Below, one piece after another: positions 48,949-56,969 of a DNA stretch of 64,000 nt (position 1 is its first letter; every line of letters starts with the position of its first letter). Location of the stretch: assembly GCA_003279015.1 (NCBI GenBank), contig QCBV01000003.1:62001-126000 (forward strand). The letters are read 5' to 3'. The stretch comes from Prochlorococcus sp. AG-347-J19 (lineage in GTDB: Bacteria; Cyanobacteriota; Cyanobacteriia; PCC-6307; Cyanobiaceae). The notes beneath the pieces were generated by a model. The model was not told the origin of the DNA. It saw only the letters and a list, made by a program, of their open reading frames with translations, and ran no database searches. Position numbers and translations under genes: made by a program.

Positions 48949-49167
48949 TTGTCAATTCCATTTTATGATTTTCCTTCGTCTCCAATTTTAATAATTGGTG
49001 CCCTCGGCATTGCAGTCGCGATAGTAGTTTTTTTTGTCTCTTACCAAAAATATTTCAATTCTCCTTTGAACAGAGAGCGTGCAGAAAAGAAAAAATCCTT
49101 AATTAAGGAACGAAAAGAATTAAATGAAAGATTAGAAAAAATTGAACAAGATTTAAAAAATTTATAA
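48949..49167 (+). CDS. Small membrane-anchored coiled-coil protein
   Basis: 72 residues, TTG start. One helix (about 12-32, PILIIGALGIAVAIVVFFV) then a Glu/Lys coiled coil (KKKSLIKERKELNERLEKIE). A membrane-tethered coiled coil; partner unknown. Confidence 0.65.
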   Translation: MSIPFYDFPSSPILIIGALGIAVAIVVFFVSYQKYFNSPLNRERAEKKKSLIKERKELNERLEKIEQDLKNL

Positions 49168-49251
49168 AAATTTCTCTTAATAGAGATGAGTTAATGATCT
49201 CGAATTCAAGACCTTAATTTTTTAAACAGCAATTTTGGTCTATAAGGAGTT

Positions 49252-49407
49252 ATGGATAAAGATCATCTTATTGATTTAATTTCTAATAGTCTTCTTTACG
49301 AGAGCAAAAATTCTGACTCTACTAAGAATCTTAGTGACTTTAAAAATTACTTAGAAAGATTAAATCTAGATCAATTGAGAACTATGTCTAAAGAATTTAT
49401 TCTTTAG
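49252..49407 (+). CDS. Small soluble protein (51 aa)
   Basis: ATG is preceded by TAAGGAGT, the clearest Shine-Dalgarno in this region, which supports this start. MDKDHLIDLISNSLLYESK and FKNYLERLNLDQLRTMSKEF are helical. Unknown. Confidence 0.6.
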   Translation: MDKDHLIDLISNSLLYESKNSDSTKNLSDFKNYLERLNLDQLRTMSKEFIL

Positions 49408-49488
49408 TATGATTTTTAAAATATTTTATTGTTTATTAAATAATCAATACTTATTAAAAATTGTTAGCATCAAAAAAATAATAGAAAT

Positions 49489-50595
49489 ATGCTTAAAGTT
49501 AATAGAGCTGATTTTTTAATAAAGCCATTTTTAAAAAGAAATAATACTAGAGCTTTTTATCAAATTATTTCTACCATCTTCCCAATAATTTCTATTTGGT
49601 TAATCGTCCACCAAATAATAACTCTACCTTTTTCATTATTTATTAAAGGATTTCTATTGGTACCTTTCATAGTTCTCCTAACTCTTTTCTCTTCTCGAAC
49701 ATTTTCATTAATGCACGATTGCGGACATAATTCTCTTTTTACAAAACGCAAATTAAACCGCTTTTTTGGATTTTTACTTGGCTTAGTTAATGGTATTCCC
49801 CAGAAGTCATGGTCAATTGATCATGCATTTCATCATAGAAATAATGGAAATTGGGAAATTTACAGAGGACCAATAGATGTTTTAAGTCTTGAAGATTATA
49901 ATTCCCTTACAAAAAGAGATCAAATTTTTTATAAATTAAGTCGAAACTGGATGATGCTTTTCCCTGGCGGTTTTTTTTACTTAGTTTTGAAACCTAGATT
50001 AGGACTGATTATTATTATTTTTAATTTCACTAAAGATATATTGAAAGAAACTTTTATCAAAATAAAAAACAGAGAAATTTATCAACTTCTCGCTATTAAT
50101 TCAAGAGTCAAGCCACCCTTTTCTGATTATGGAGATAATTTCAGTGAAATATGTGAATTAATAATCAATAACATGGTAGTAATCGCAGGGTGGATTTTTA
50201 TGTGTAAATGGCTGGGGTTAGTTTTTTTCTTATCATTTTATTCCATTGTATTAACCTTATCAGCAGCAATTTTAATATGTGTTTTTTTCGTGCAACACAA
50301 CTATGAGAATGCATATGCTAAAAATACAAAAAATTGGGATCTTATAGATGGAGCGATTTTAGGTAGTAGCAATTTAGATATCCCTAATTGGCTAAATTGG
50401 TTTTTAGCAGACATATCCTTCCACAGCATTCATCATCTCTCTGAGAGAATACCTAATTACAACTTAAGGGCTTGTCATAAAGCAAACATTCATTTGCTCC
50501 AGCAATCAAAGTTCTTAAAATTAAGCGATTTTTCAAACTGCTTTAAATATATTATTTGGGATAATAAAAATGAAAAATTAATTCCTATAAGTTAA
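49489..50595 (+). CDS. Membrane fatty acid desaturase
   Basis: 368 residues with the three His boxes of membrane desaturases: HDCGHNS, HAFHHRNNG and HSIHHLSERIPNYNL, and four hydrophobic spans. These di-iron enzymes place double bonds in membrane lipids using ferredoxin electrons. It is distinct from the second desaturase at 52348; regiospecificity cannot be read directly. Confidence 0.9.
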   Translation: MLKVNRADFLIKPFLKRNNTRAFYQIISTIFPIISIWLIVHQIITLPFSLFIKGFLLVPFIVLLTLFSSRTFSLMHDCGHNSLFTKRKLNRFFGFLLGLVNGIPQKSWSIDHAFHHRNNGNWEIYRGPIDVLSLEDYNSLTKRDQIFYKLSRNWMMLFPGGFFYLVLKPRLGLIIIIFNFTKDILKETFIKIKNREIYQLLAINSRVKPPFSDYGDNFSEICELIINNMVVIAGWIFMCKWLGLVFFLSFYSIVLTLSAAILICVFFVQHNYENAYAKNTKNWDLIDGAILGSSNLDIPNWLNWFLADISFHSIHHLSERIPNYNLRACHKANIHLLQQSKFLKLSDFSNCFKYIIWDNKNEKLIPIS

Positions 50596-50598
50596 TAT

Positions 50599-50751
50599 CT
50601 AATTCAACCTTCTTCTCAATTTTCTTTTTAGAGGGATACTGCTATATGCATGAGTACCAATGGATGGAGGCAAGTCATTCTTTAAAGGATGCATAAAAGC
50701 ATTTGCCATACTCTCTAACATTTTCGAAAGCCAATTAATTACTGATTTCAT
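50599..50751 (-). CDS. Small basic protein (50 aa)
   Basis: Amphipathic N-terminal helix MKSVINWLSKMLESMANAF, then MHPLKNDLPPSIGTHAY and an Arg-rich end LKRKLRRRLN. Convergent with the desaturase, 3 bp between stops. Protein-like composition; family unknown. Confidence 0.6.
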   Translation of the reverse strand: MKSVINWLSKMLESMANAFMHPLKNDLPPSIGTHAYSSIPLKRKLRRRLN

Positions 50752-51039
50752 TTAAAAATCTAAAAGTGTACTTTTTTATCATCTAACCAAATAACTTAAA
50801 AGTAAATCAGTCTTTATGCTGATTTTTTTGGAATATTAACTTATAAGATTAAAATTAAAAATCAAAAGTGTTTTTTTCTTTTATCTTTTAAAAGGATAAT
50901 AGTACTACCTTTTTAAAAGCAAACTTGGTGAAATATAGATTTAGTAAATAATACTTATTTTTTCTAATTCACTTAATAAATTGAATTATTGAACATAATT
51001 TCGTGCTATATCTCTATTTCAAATAAATTTAACAATATT

Positions 51040-51198
51040 ATGAATGATTCATTTGCTTCTACCAACCAGAACACAGAAATAGATTCTATTAATTCATATT
51101 TTGAGTGTATTACTGAATGCAGTATTGTGGATGGTCATCAAGAATGTATTACACGTTGTTTAGAAATTCATTTAAAGGGTGGTGATCAAAATGAATAA
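51040..51198 (+). CDS. Twin CX3C mini-protein (52 aa)
   Basis: I choose ATG 51040 over an upstream in-frame ATG at 50989, because the upstream part is unlike the rest. The core ECITECSIVDGHQECITRC has CX3C-X8-CX3C spacing, a helix-turn-helix hairpin pattern that can hold two disulfides or a metal. Its end overlaps the next mini-gene by 8 bp. Confidence 0.65.
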   Translation: MNDSFASTNQNTEIDSINSYFECITECSIVDGHQECITRCLEIHLKGGDQNE

Positions 51199-51343
51199 AA
51201 AAAATACACCACAAAGGAAGACAACTTTAAAATGGAACTCTAATGGAGAGCTTTCGGAAATTGATATGTTAAGAATTTTAGAAAAGTTATCATCTGTTGA
51301 TCTTAATCAATGTGAATTAACATGCGATTCTGAACAAATTTAA
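51191..51343 (+). CDS. Small protein with C-terminal CX4C (50 aa)
   Basis: Basic start MNKKNTPQRKTTLKWNSNGE, a short helix LSEIDMLRILEKL and CELTCDS at the end. Starts inside the upstream twin CX3C gene, implying coupled expression. Unknown. Confidence 0.6.
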   Translation: MNKKNTPQRKTTLKWNSNGELSEIDMLRILEKLSSVDLNQCELTCDSEQI

Positions 51344-51639
51344 AAATTATTTATTATTTCTAGAACTTTTCAAATTCTTAATTACGCAAATAAATTTGAT
51401 CCTGATATCAAAAAAGAGTTTTTTTTAGTAATTACTTTTAAATTTTAAAAATATTTCTATTAAGAACCAATATTAATAATTCTGAAGTCAGACTAGATTG
51501 AAAAATTTCTTTTTTATATTTTTACCAATACTGCAGATAAAAAGCAGCTTATGGGATTTTAAGGTATTAATTTTTAATTGACTAGATTTCAATCAAGATT
51601 TAGAGCATTTTCTCGAAGACTAAGGATTTATTTTAAAAA

Positions 51640-51780
51640 TTAATTTTTAGAACTACTACCTTTTTTTAAGAATTTTTTACTAATTTCGTTTTTTGTTAGT
51701 TGAATCGGTTTTACTAATCCCGAATCACCATGAGTTGGACAATAATAAGTCATAAGCATCCAATTTTTTTCTTGATCCAT
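51640..51780 (-). CDS. Small soluble protein (46 aa)
   Basis: MDQEKNWMLMTYYCPTHGDS then GLVKPIQLTKNEISKKFLKK. CPTH could be part of a metal site. Protein-like composition; unknown family. The 296 bp before it (51344-51639) hold no convincing gene. Confidence 0.55.
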   Translation of the reverse strand: MDQEKNWMLMTYYCPTHGDSGLVKPIQLTKNEISKKFLKKGSSSKN

Positions 51781-51971
51781 AAATTAATCACTGTTCTAAA
51801 TAATGATTAATTAAATAGGATGAATTTTGAAAAAATTGATGTTTTTTAATCTTTTTTTCTTTTTTACTTAATAATTTATAAAAACTTCGAATTTATTCTC
51901 ACAAAATAGATATAAATACGCATGACTTTGAATAAAAATCCTGCTATTTATTAATAAATTCAAAAAAATCT

Positions 51972-52103
51972 ATGTCTCTAGAATCTATATTGATGGTAGT
52001 TGCTCCAATATGTGTTTTTACAGTAGGAGTTATTGTTTTACCTATTCTAGTAAAGCCTCGTAAACAATCTGGTTTACCTAAGAGATATATACGCGGTCTT
52101 TAG
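51972..52103 (+). CDS. Small membrane protein (43 aa)
   Basis: One helix (SILMVVAPICVFTVGVIVLP) and a basic tail VKPRKQSGLPKRYIRGL. Resembles small photosynthetic-complex or lipid-associated subunits in layout only. Unknown. Confidence 0.6.
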   Translation: MSLESILMVVAPICVFTVGVIVLPILVKPRKQSGLPKRYIRGL

Positions 52104-52347
52104 ATTAATTAATCTTAAAAGAAGAGCATAGATAATCAAAAAAAGAATTAAATAGATAATAAAAAGATTTCGTTAAAAGAAAAAAATAATAAATTTTTGG
52201 CACAAATAATTTTATTTGAGGATGAAATTAAAATCGTAAAAATTTATCGAAAGAAAAATTATAAATTCTTTTCATTATGAGATCCTGTGATGGATAATAG
52301 ATTATATAAATTCACTTTTATTTAACAAAATTCTTAACCAAAAAAAT

Positions 52348-53514
52348 TTGAGTAATATAAAATTTTCAGGTCTTAAAGGCCAAGCGCTTGTAATTGAGGA
52401 TAATGATATTCCAAGCATAAAAGAATTTCAGGATGTTATCCCAGATCACTACTTTAAGTGCAATACCAAAACTTCTTTGAGGTATCTTTTACAAACAGCT
52501 TTAATTCAATCATTTGTAGTTGCAATAGGGCTATCTATTCCATTCAACCCAAAAATGATTCCAATTTGGATTATTTACGCATTACTATCAGGTACCACTG
52601 CAATGGGATTCTGGGTCATTGCCCATGAATGTGGGCATGGAGCATTCTCCAATAACAAGACATTGCAATCTATAACTGGTTATTTACTACATTCAATACT
52701 TCTAGTGCCTTATTTTTCTTGGCAGCGTTCTCATGCAGTTCATCATCGATTCACAAATAACATAACCAATGGAGAAACTCACGTCCCTTTAGTCATTAAA
52801 GGAAATGGAGTTACAGAAAAAGTTGGCGGAGAAAAAGAATTACATTTTTCAAATTCATTAGGTAAGAAAAATTATGGAATTCTTCAAATTGTTTTACATC
52901 TTATATTTGGCTGGCCTGCTTATTTACTCACGGGAAGTACAGGAGGTGTTAAATATGGTATTTCAAATCATTTTTGGCCAATTAAACCATTTTCTAAGGC
53001 ATTATGGCCATCTATATGGGCCAAGAAAGTTTGGATATCAGATATTGGCGTAGGTTTAACATTATTGGGCATTTTTTATTTAGTTTTCAAGTATGGATTA
53101 TTTCCAGTAATTGCTCTGTATTTTGGCCCTTTATTGGTGGTTAATTGTTGGCTAGTAGTTTATACATGGCTTCATCATACAGATTCAGATGTACCACATC
53201 TTTCAAATACGGAATTTTCTTTTATGAAAGGCGCATTTCTATCTATTGACAGGCCTTACGGAAGAGTCCTTAATTTTCTTCACCATAATATAGGTTCTAG
53301 CCATGTCGTTCATCATGTATGTCCAACGATCCCTCATTATCATGCAAAAAAGGCAACTGTCTTAATTAAAAAAGCCTTTAAAAAAGCATATCTTTTTAAT
53401 CCTGATCCAATACACAAAGCTCTCTGGAATATTGCTTGTAATTGCGTTGCTGTTGGGTCAGACAGCAAGAGAGGAAGATATATATGGCAATCTTCTTACA
53501 AAATTGTGGATTAA
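52348..53514 (+). CDS. Omega-6/delta-12-type fatty acid desaturase
   Basis: 388 residues, TTG start. Histidine boxes HECGHGAFS, HAVHHRFTNN and HHVCPTIPHYHAK, arranged as in DesA/FAD2 acyl-lipid desaturases. Introduces a second double bond in membrane acyl chains, relevant to cold and light stress. The 244 bp upstream are AT-rich without a gene. Confidence 0.92.
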   Translation: MSNIKFSGLKGQALVIEDNDIPSIKEFQDVIPDHYFKCNTKTSLRYLLQTALIQSFVVAIGLSIPFNPKMIPIWIIYALLSGTTAMGFWVIAHECGHGAFSNNKTLQSITGYLLHSILLVPYFSWQRSHAVHHRFTNNITNGETHVPLVIKGNGVTEKVGGEKELHFSNSLGKKNYGILQIVLHLIFGWPAYLLTGSTGGVKYGISNHFWPIKPFSKALWPSIWAKKVWISDIGVGLTLLGIFYLVFKYGLFPVIALYFGPLLVVNCWLVVYTWLHHTDSDVPHLSNTEFSFMKGAFLSIDRPYGRVLNFLHHNIGSSHVVHHVCPTIPHYHAKKATVLIKKAFKKAYLFNPDPIHKALWNIACNCVAVGSDSKRGRYIWQSSYKIVD

Positions 53515-53632
53515 TACAATATAAGCATCAATTCTTTATCACATTAATTTGCGCAAATCTGAAAATAATATAAAAGAATAGGCAATAACAAATTTTTTAT
53601 CTTAGAAAATACTAACAATTTCAAGTAATTCT

Positions 53633-53794
53633 ATGAGTGGCGACAATTTGTATGGTAAGCAGCCTATTAAATTTTATTCGGAGAAAATAACACTTACAAA
53701 AGTTGAATTATTAGAAAGACAGCTGAGTTTAGGCGAAAAAATTTCAGATTTAGATCAAAAACATAAAGAATGGAGCAAAAAACTATCCAGTTGA
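53633..53794 (+). CDS. Small coiled-coil protein (53 aa)
   Basis: Polar N-terminus (MSGDNLYGKQPIKFYSEK), then heptad-like LTKVELLERQLSLGEKISDL and DQKHKEWSKKL. Soluble. Unknown. Confidence 0.5.
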   Translation: MSGDNLYGKQPIKFYSEKITLTKVELLERQLSLGEKISDLDQKHKEWSKKLSS

Positions 53795-53845
53795 TCATCT
53801 AATAAAATTAATTTTCAAGACTTATTAATATTTGTATTTGCCTTA

Positions 53846-54463
53846 TCAAGAAACTTTTCTATAAATTATTGAAAAATTATTTGCAGGCATCCTAATAAAA
53901 TCCTCTTGAGAAAAACCATTTTTCTTACTCTCATCACAAACTTCCTCAAGATTTTTAATACCCCAAAGATCATTTTGCATTTTTAATGAATTATCAAAAA
54001 AATAATTACTTTCGCTTGTATGCTTATTACAAATTTTAAATGGCCCATATAAAATTAAAAATTGCCCCTTTTTTAGTAATTTTCCTGACTCTCTAAAGAG
54101 TGCTACAGTACAAGACCACTGTGCTACATGAATCATATTTATCGAGACTATTCCTTGCAAAGAATGAGCTAATCTCAATGGAATTTTCCAAGGAATTTTT
54201 TCTACATCTATTTCAAGAGGCTGGGGCATTTTCTTAGTTAGTTCCTCATACTCAATCCAAGAACTTATACTTTTTCTATGCATTAACTCTGGGTCACTTG
54301 TTTGCCAAATTATTCCAGGAAAGCGTTTTTGAAAAACCACTCCATGTTCACCGCTTCCACTCCCGATTTCCAATACTGTACCTTTTTTTATAATTCTGGA
54401 TAGTACATCACCAATGCAGTCTCTATTTCTTTTAGTTGCCGAAAAAAAAAGTCTATTATCCAA
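53846..54463 (-). CDS. DUF938-family SAM-dependent methyltransferase
   Basis: 205 residues. FFSATKRNRDCIGDVLSRII, TVLEIGSGSGEHGVVFQKRF and ISINMIHVAQW match the DUF938 methyltransferase group; substrate unknown. Confidence 0.85.
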   Translation of the reverse strand: MDNRLFFSATKRNRDCIGDVLSRIIKKGTVLEIGSGSGEHGVVFQKRFPGIIWQTSDPELMHRKSISSWIEYEELTKKMPQPLEIDVEKIPWKIPLRLAHSLQGIVSINMIHVAQWSCTVALFRESGKLLKKGQFLILYGPFKICNKHTSESNYFFDNSLKMQNDLWGIKNLEEVCDESKKNGFSQEDFIRMPANNFSIIYRKVS

Positions 54464-54515
54464 AATTAAAAAAAATTGGGCCCTTTAATAAAAAAAATAA
54501 TTCTAAAATTCTTGA

Positions 54516-54680
54516 TTACTTAACCTTTCTCAATTTAGGAGTTTTGAAAAACATTATTTTAAGGCTAAAGAATAATATGGAAATTGTAAGAGCAGGCAAG
54601 ATATAAAGTATTAAATCAGAACTAACTAGAGAAGGAATCCTTCCAAAAATTAAATGCATGTAATAAGTAGCAAATGACAT
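54516..54680 (-). CDS. Small membrane protein (54 aa)
   Basis: Starts MSFATYYMHLIFGRIPSLVS; one helix LILYILPALTISILFFSL and a basic tail FKTPKLRKVK. Minus strand, 52 bp upstream of the methyltransferase start. Unknown. Confidence 0.55.
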   Translation of the reverse strand: MSFATYYMHLIFGRIPSLVSSDLILYILPALTISILFFSLKIMFFKTPKLRKVK

Positions 54681-54765
54681 AATCTCTTATATATCTTATT
54701 TATTAATAGCAATTATTTGAATTTTTAAAACTTCTTTTAGTCAAAATCTAAAATTTTTAATGAAA

Positions 54766-54797
54766 AGAGTCAGCCTGTATCCCTACTAGCTGACTCT
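54766..54797. terminator. Hairpin, probable terminator on the minus strand
   Basis: AGAGTCAGC (54766-54774) pairs perfectly with GCTGACTCT (54789-54797). On the minus strand TTTTC follows. No obvious gene lies immediately upstream on that strand, so it may end a short RNA. Confidence 0.5.
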
Positions 54798-54993
54798 TGC
54801 CTTTATCTTAATTAAAATAACTTTTTAATGAGGCTTTAACCCGAAAAATAAAAAAAGCTTATAACTTTTATTTCCCCTTCAAATTGGTAGATATTTGTAT
54901 CAAAAATATAATCAAAAATTGAGTATAAACTGATACAGATTTGTCGCATATTTGCAATTCATCGAAATATAACCGTAGATTCCCATATTTTTC

Positions 54994-55035
54994 TTTACAA
55001 AAATAAATAAATATGTTATATTTGTTAATATTATT
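54994..55035 (+). promoter_or_regulatory. hli promoter element, HLR1-like
   Basis: TTTACAAAAA (54994-55003), 10 bp, then TGTTATATTTGTTAATATT. The same arrangement occurs on the minus strand before the other hli gene. It resembles the HLR1 site bound by RpaB, but the match is by eye. Confidence 0.5.
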
Positions 55036-55046
55036 TATTCAAAATC

Positions 55047-55154
55047 ATGACTCCAGAAGCAGAACGTTTTAACGGTTGGGCAGCAATGCTAGGATTCGTT
55101 GCAGCGGTTGGTGCATATGTAACAACTGGCCAAATTATTCCAGGTTGGTTCTAA
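55047..55154 (+). CDS. hli: High-light-inducible protein (35 aa)
   Basis: Single-helix LHC-type domain: ERFNGWAAMLGFVAAVGAYV then TTGQIIPGWF. The E...N/R chlorophyll-binding residues (ERFNGW) are present. Protects photosystems in high light at the thylakoid membrane. Stop overlaps the next hli start (TAATG). Confidence 0.93.
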   Translation: MTPEAERFNGWAAMLGFVAAVGAYVTTGQIIPGWF

Positions 55155-55294
55155 TGAAAAAAATTGAACCAAAAACTGTAGAAAAAGAAAAAATAGTCGC
55201 TGAAAAACTTAACGGAAGATTTGCTATGTTAGGTTTTGTCGCACTAGTTGGAGCATACTTAACAACGGGTCAAATTATTCCAGGTTTTATTTAA
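55154..55294 (+). CDS. hli: High-light-inducible protein (46 aa)
   Basis: EKLNGRFAMLGFVALVGAYL then TTGQIIPGFI, with ExxNxR chlorophyll-binding motif intact. Starts on the last A of the upstream hli stop codon, so translation is very likely coupled. A terminator follows 21 bp on. Confidence 0.94.
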   Translation: MKKIEPKTVEKEKIVAEKLNGRFAMLGFVALVGAYLTTGQIIPGFI

Positions 55295-55315
55295 AGAAAC
55301 TTCGGCGATCTTGAT

Positions 55316-55354
55316 AAGGAATCGATTTAGAACATATTTCGATTCCTTTTTTTG
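55316..55354 (+). terminator. Rho-independent terminator of the hli pair
   Basis: 10-bp stem AAGGAATCGA/TCGATTCCTT around a 13-nt loop with a seven-T tail. Confidence 0.9.
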
Positions 55355-55491
55355 TAATTTTTTAAATATTTAGGATTAACTGAAACTTGTACAAACAAAA
55401 ATATAAAGTATCAGCTCAAAAATCAGTATAAAAACTCTTACAAGATAATAAAAATAATAATATATTGATCCTAGTAATCCAGGTAAATCAA

Positions 55492-55593
55492 ATGGTTAAC
55501 ATTATTTTGGAAATAGGATTCTGGCTCATTTTGCTAATTTATATTTCTGCAAGATTAACTCAAACCAAAAAAGGTTTTAAACAACAACATTAA
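55492..55593 (+). CDS. Tiny membrane protein (33 aa)
   Basis: Helix VNIILEIGFWLILLIYISAR and basic tail TQTKKGFKQQH. Lies downstream of the hli pair after its terminator. Unknown. Confidence 0.5.
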   Translation: MVNIILEIGFWLILLIYISARLTQTKKGFKQQH

Positions 55594-55745
55594 AAAAATC
55601 CTCATTCAAAGAGTAAGTAAGTACGAATTTGTTAGGCTAAATTTAAAAAAGACTAATACTCAGGAATTAATTCAATCCTTTTTTCTAAAAAACTTAAATT
55701 GATTTTAAAATTAATCTGACTTAATCAAGATAATAAGAAAAATTT

Positions 55746-55874
55746 ATGAGAGTAAAACTTGAGCCCGACACAGCGTTTATTGGCAAAAAATTTACATACA
55801 TATTTCTTGGATTAATATTTGGTCTTAATGCAATAACTTTTATTTGGTTTTTTTTATTTTCAAGATTAATTTAA
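55746..55874 (+). CDS. Small membrane protein (42 aa)
   Basis: MRVKLEPDTAFIGKKFTYIF followed by one helix FLGLIFGLNAITFIWFFLF. Convergent with the third hli gene, 18 bp between stops. Unknown. Confidence 0.55.
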   Translation: MRVKLEPDTAFIGKKFTYIFLGLIFGLNAITFIWFFLFSRLI

Positions 55875-55892
55875 ATCAAGTCAAAAAGTTTT

Positions 55893-56099
55893 TTAAAAAA
55901 TTCCAGGTATTATCTGTCCCGTTGTTACATAAGCACCAATTAGTGCTACAAAACCTACCATTGCCCATCGACCATTTACTTTTTCAGCATTCTGAGGATA
56001 ACCATCATATGATACTGAGTCATCTATGTAAGGTCTAGTTTCAGATGGGAACATATTTTGCCTTCCGCCTGATTCTGTTGTTAATCCTGTATTTGACAT
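55893..56099 (-). CDS. hli: High-light-inducible protein (68 aa)
   Basis: Polar N-terminal half (SNTGLTTESGGRQNMF), then AEKVNGRWAMVGFVALIGAY and TTGQIIPGIF. ExxNxR motif present. Longer N-terminus than the two other hli products. An HLR1-like element lies 42-51 bp upstream. Confidence 0.94.
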   Translation of the reverse strand: MSNTGLTTESGGRQNMFPSETRPYIDDSVSYDGYPQNAEKVNGRWAMVGFVALIGAYVTTGQIIPGIF

Positions 56100-56109
56100 T
56101 AATTTTTTT

Positions 56110-56150
56110 TAATTGTTAACTAAAGTAACATAAATATTAATTTTTGTAAA
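56110..56150 (-). promoter_or_regulatory. hli promoter element, HLR1-like
   Basis: On the minus strand TTTACAAAAA (56150-56141), 10 bp, then TGTTACTTTAGTTAACAAT, the same layout as before the hli pair at 55047. Confidence 0.5.
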
Positions 56151-56326
56151 CCTGAAGAAGCAGCTATTAAGTTGAGAGAATTTTTAGATCAATTAATAAT
56201 ATCTTTGTATAGAAAATTTGTTGCTAAAAAATTTTAATTAAATATTCCCTTTGATCAAATCTGAGAGAAAATTACATAAATAAGTAATTATACTCACATT
56301 AAGTAATTTTACTTAGTAGAATAAGA

Positions 56327-56425
56327 AAGCATTTAGGAAGTGCTTAGCTGGTTAATCAGGAACTCTGAATTTAACCAAGTCGTCATGAGCTTGCCAGTGG
56401 GATACTTGTAAGCTCTTTTTATTTT
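56327..56425 (+). ncRNA. Candidate small RNA with three hairpins and terminator
   Basis: Stem 1 AAGCA/TGCTT (56327-56331 with 56341-56345). Stem 2 GGTTAATCAG (56351-56360) pairs with CTGA plus TTAACC (56365-56376) with a 2-nt bulge. Stem 3 GAGCTT/AAGCTC (56387-56415) is followed by TTTTTATTTTT. TAGAAT about 10 bp before stem 1 could be a -10 box. No protein-size frame fits. The T-tail fixes the plus strand. Confidence 0.65.
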
Positions 56426-56543
56426 TAAGGTCAGTGGAAAGTAATACCTAATAGAAAAGCCTCTAAATATATTAAAACCATGCAATCGAACAAATGTTAA
56501 AATTTTTTTTTTTTGCTAAATATAAAATAGACAAAAAAAAAGT

Positions 56544-56645
56544 ATGTCTCTTGATTTTTTTCTCATTCCTTGTTGTATTTTGATTATCCTTTTTCTTTTA
56601 AATAGAGAGAATAGAATCTACAAAAGAAATCAAAAAGCTAAGTAA
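56544..56645 (+). CDS. Tiny membrane protein (33 aa)
   Basis: Helix LDFFLIPCCILIILFLL and a basic tail NRENRIYKRNQKAK. Unknown. Spacing to the next gene (324 bp, 56646-56969) holds no evident feature. Confidence 0.5.
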   Translation: MSLDFFLIPCCILIILFLLNRENRIYKRNQKAK

Positions 56646-56969
56646 TAAAAAATTTTGCGAGGGGAACTAAGTTAAATCTTTTCTTAATATTAATTTTTCA
56701 CAATATAGTCTTTAACAATTAATCATGTTTTATTTTTTATGGCAGCGTAAGTATTTAAATTCTTTAAAGAGATTTATTTTTTATTAGTTATTTCATTTTA
56801 AGAAACCAAATTTTTTGTTTTGCTGCAAATATAAATAAGCTATTTTTTGATCAATGTTGGGTTTCTATTTATAATTATTCTCCTAGTTATTGATCAAAAT
56901 TATATTGGTCTCTAAATCATTGATATTTTATAATTAGACAAAAGTTAGAACAAATTAAATAAATTCCTT

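Noticed and set aside
50989-51039. Upstream start for the twin CX3C gene
   Set aside because: The added 17 residues (MNIISCYISISNKF...) are unlike the rest, and ATG 51040 gives the more compact protein.
51344-51639. TTG-started 21-codon Arg-rich frame near 51580
   Set aside because: Very short, overlaps nothing and has no binding site; treated as chance.
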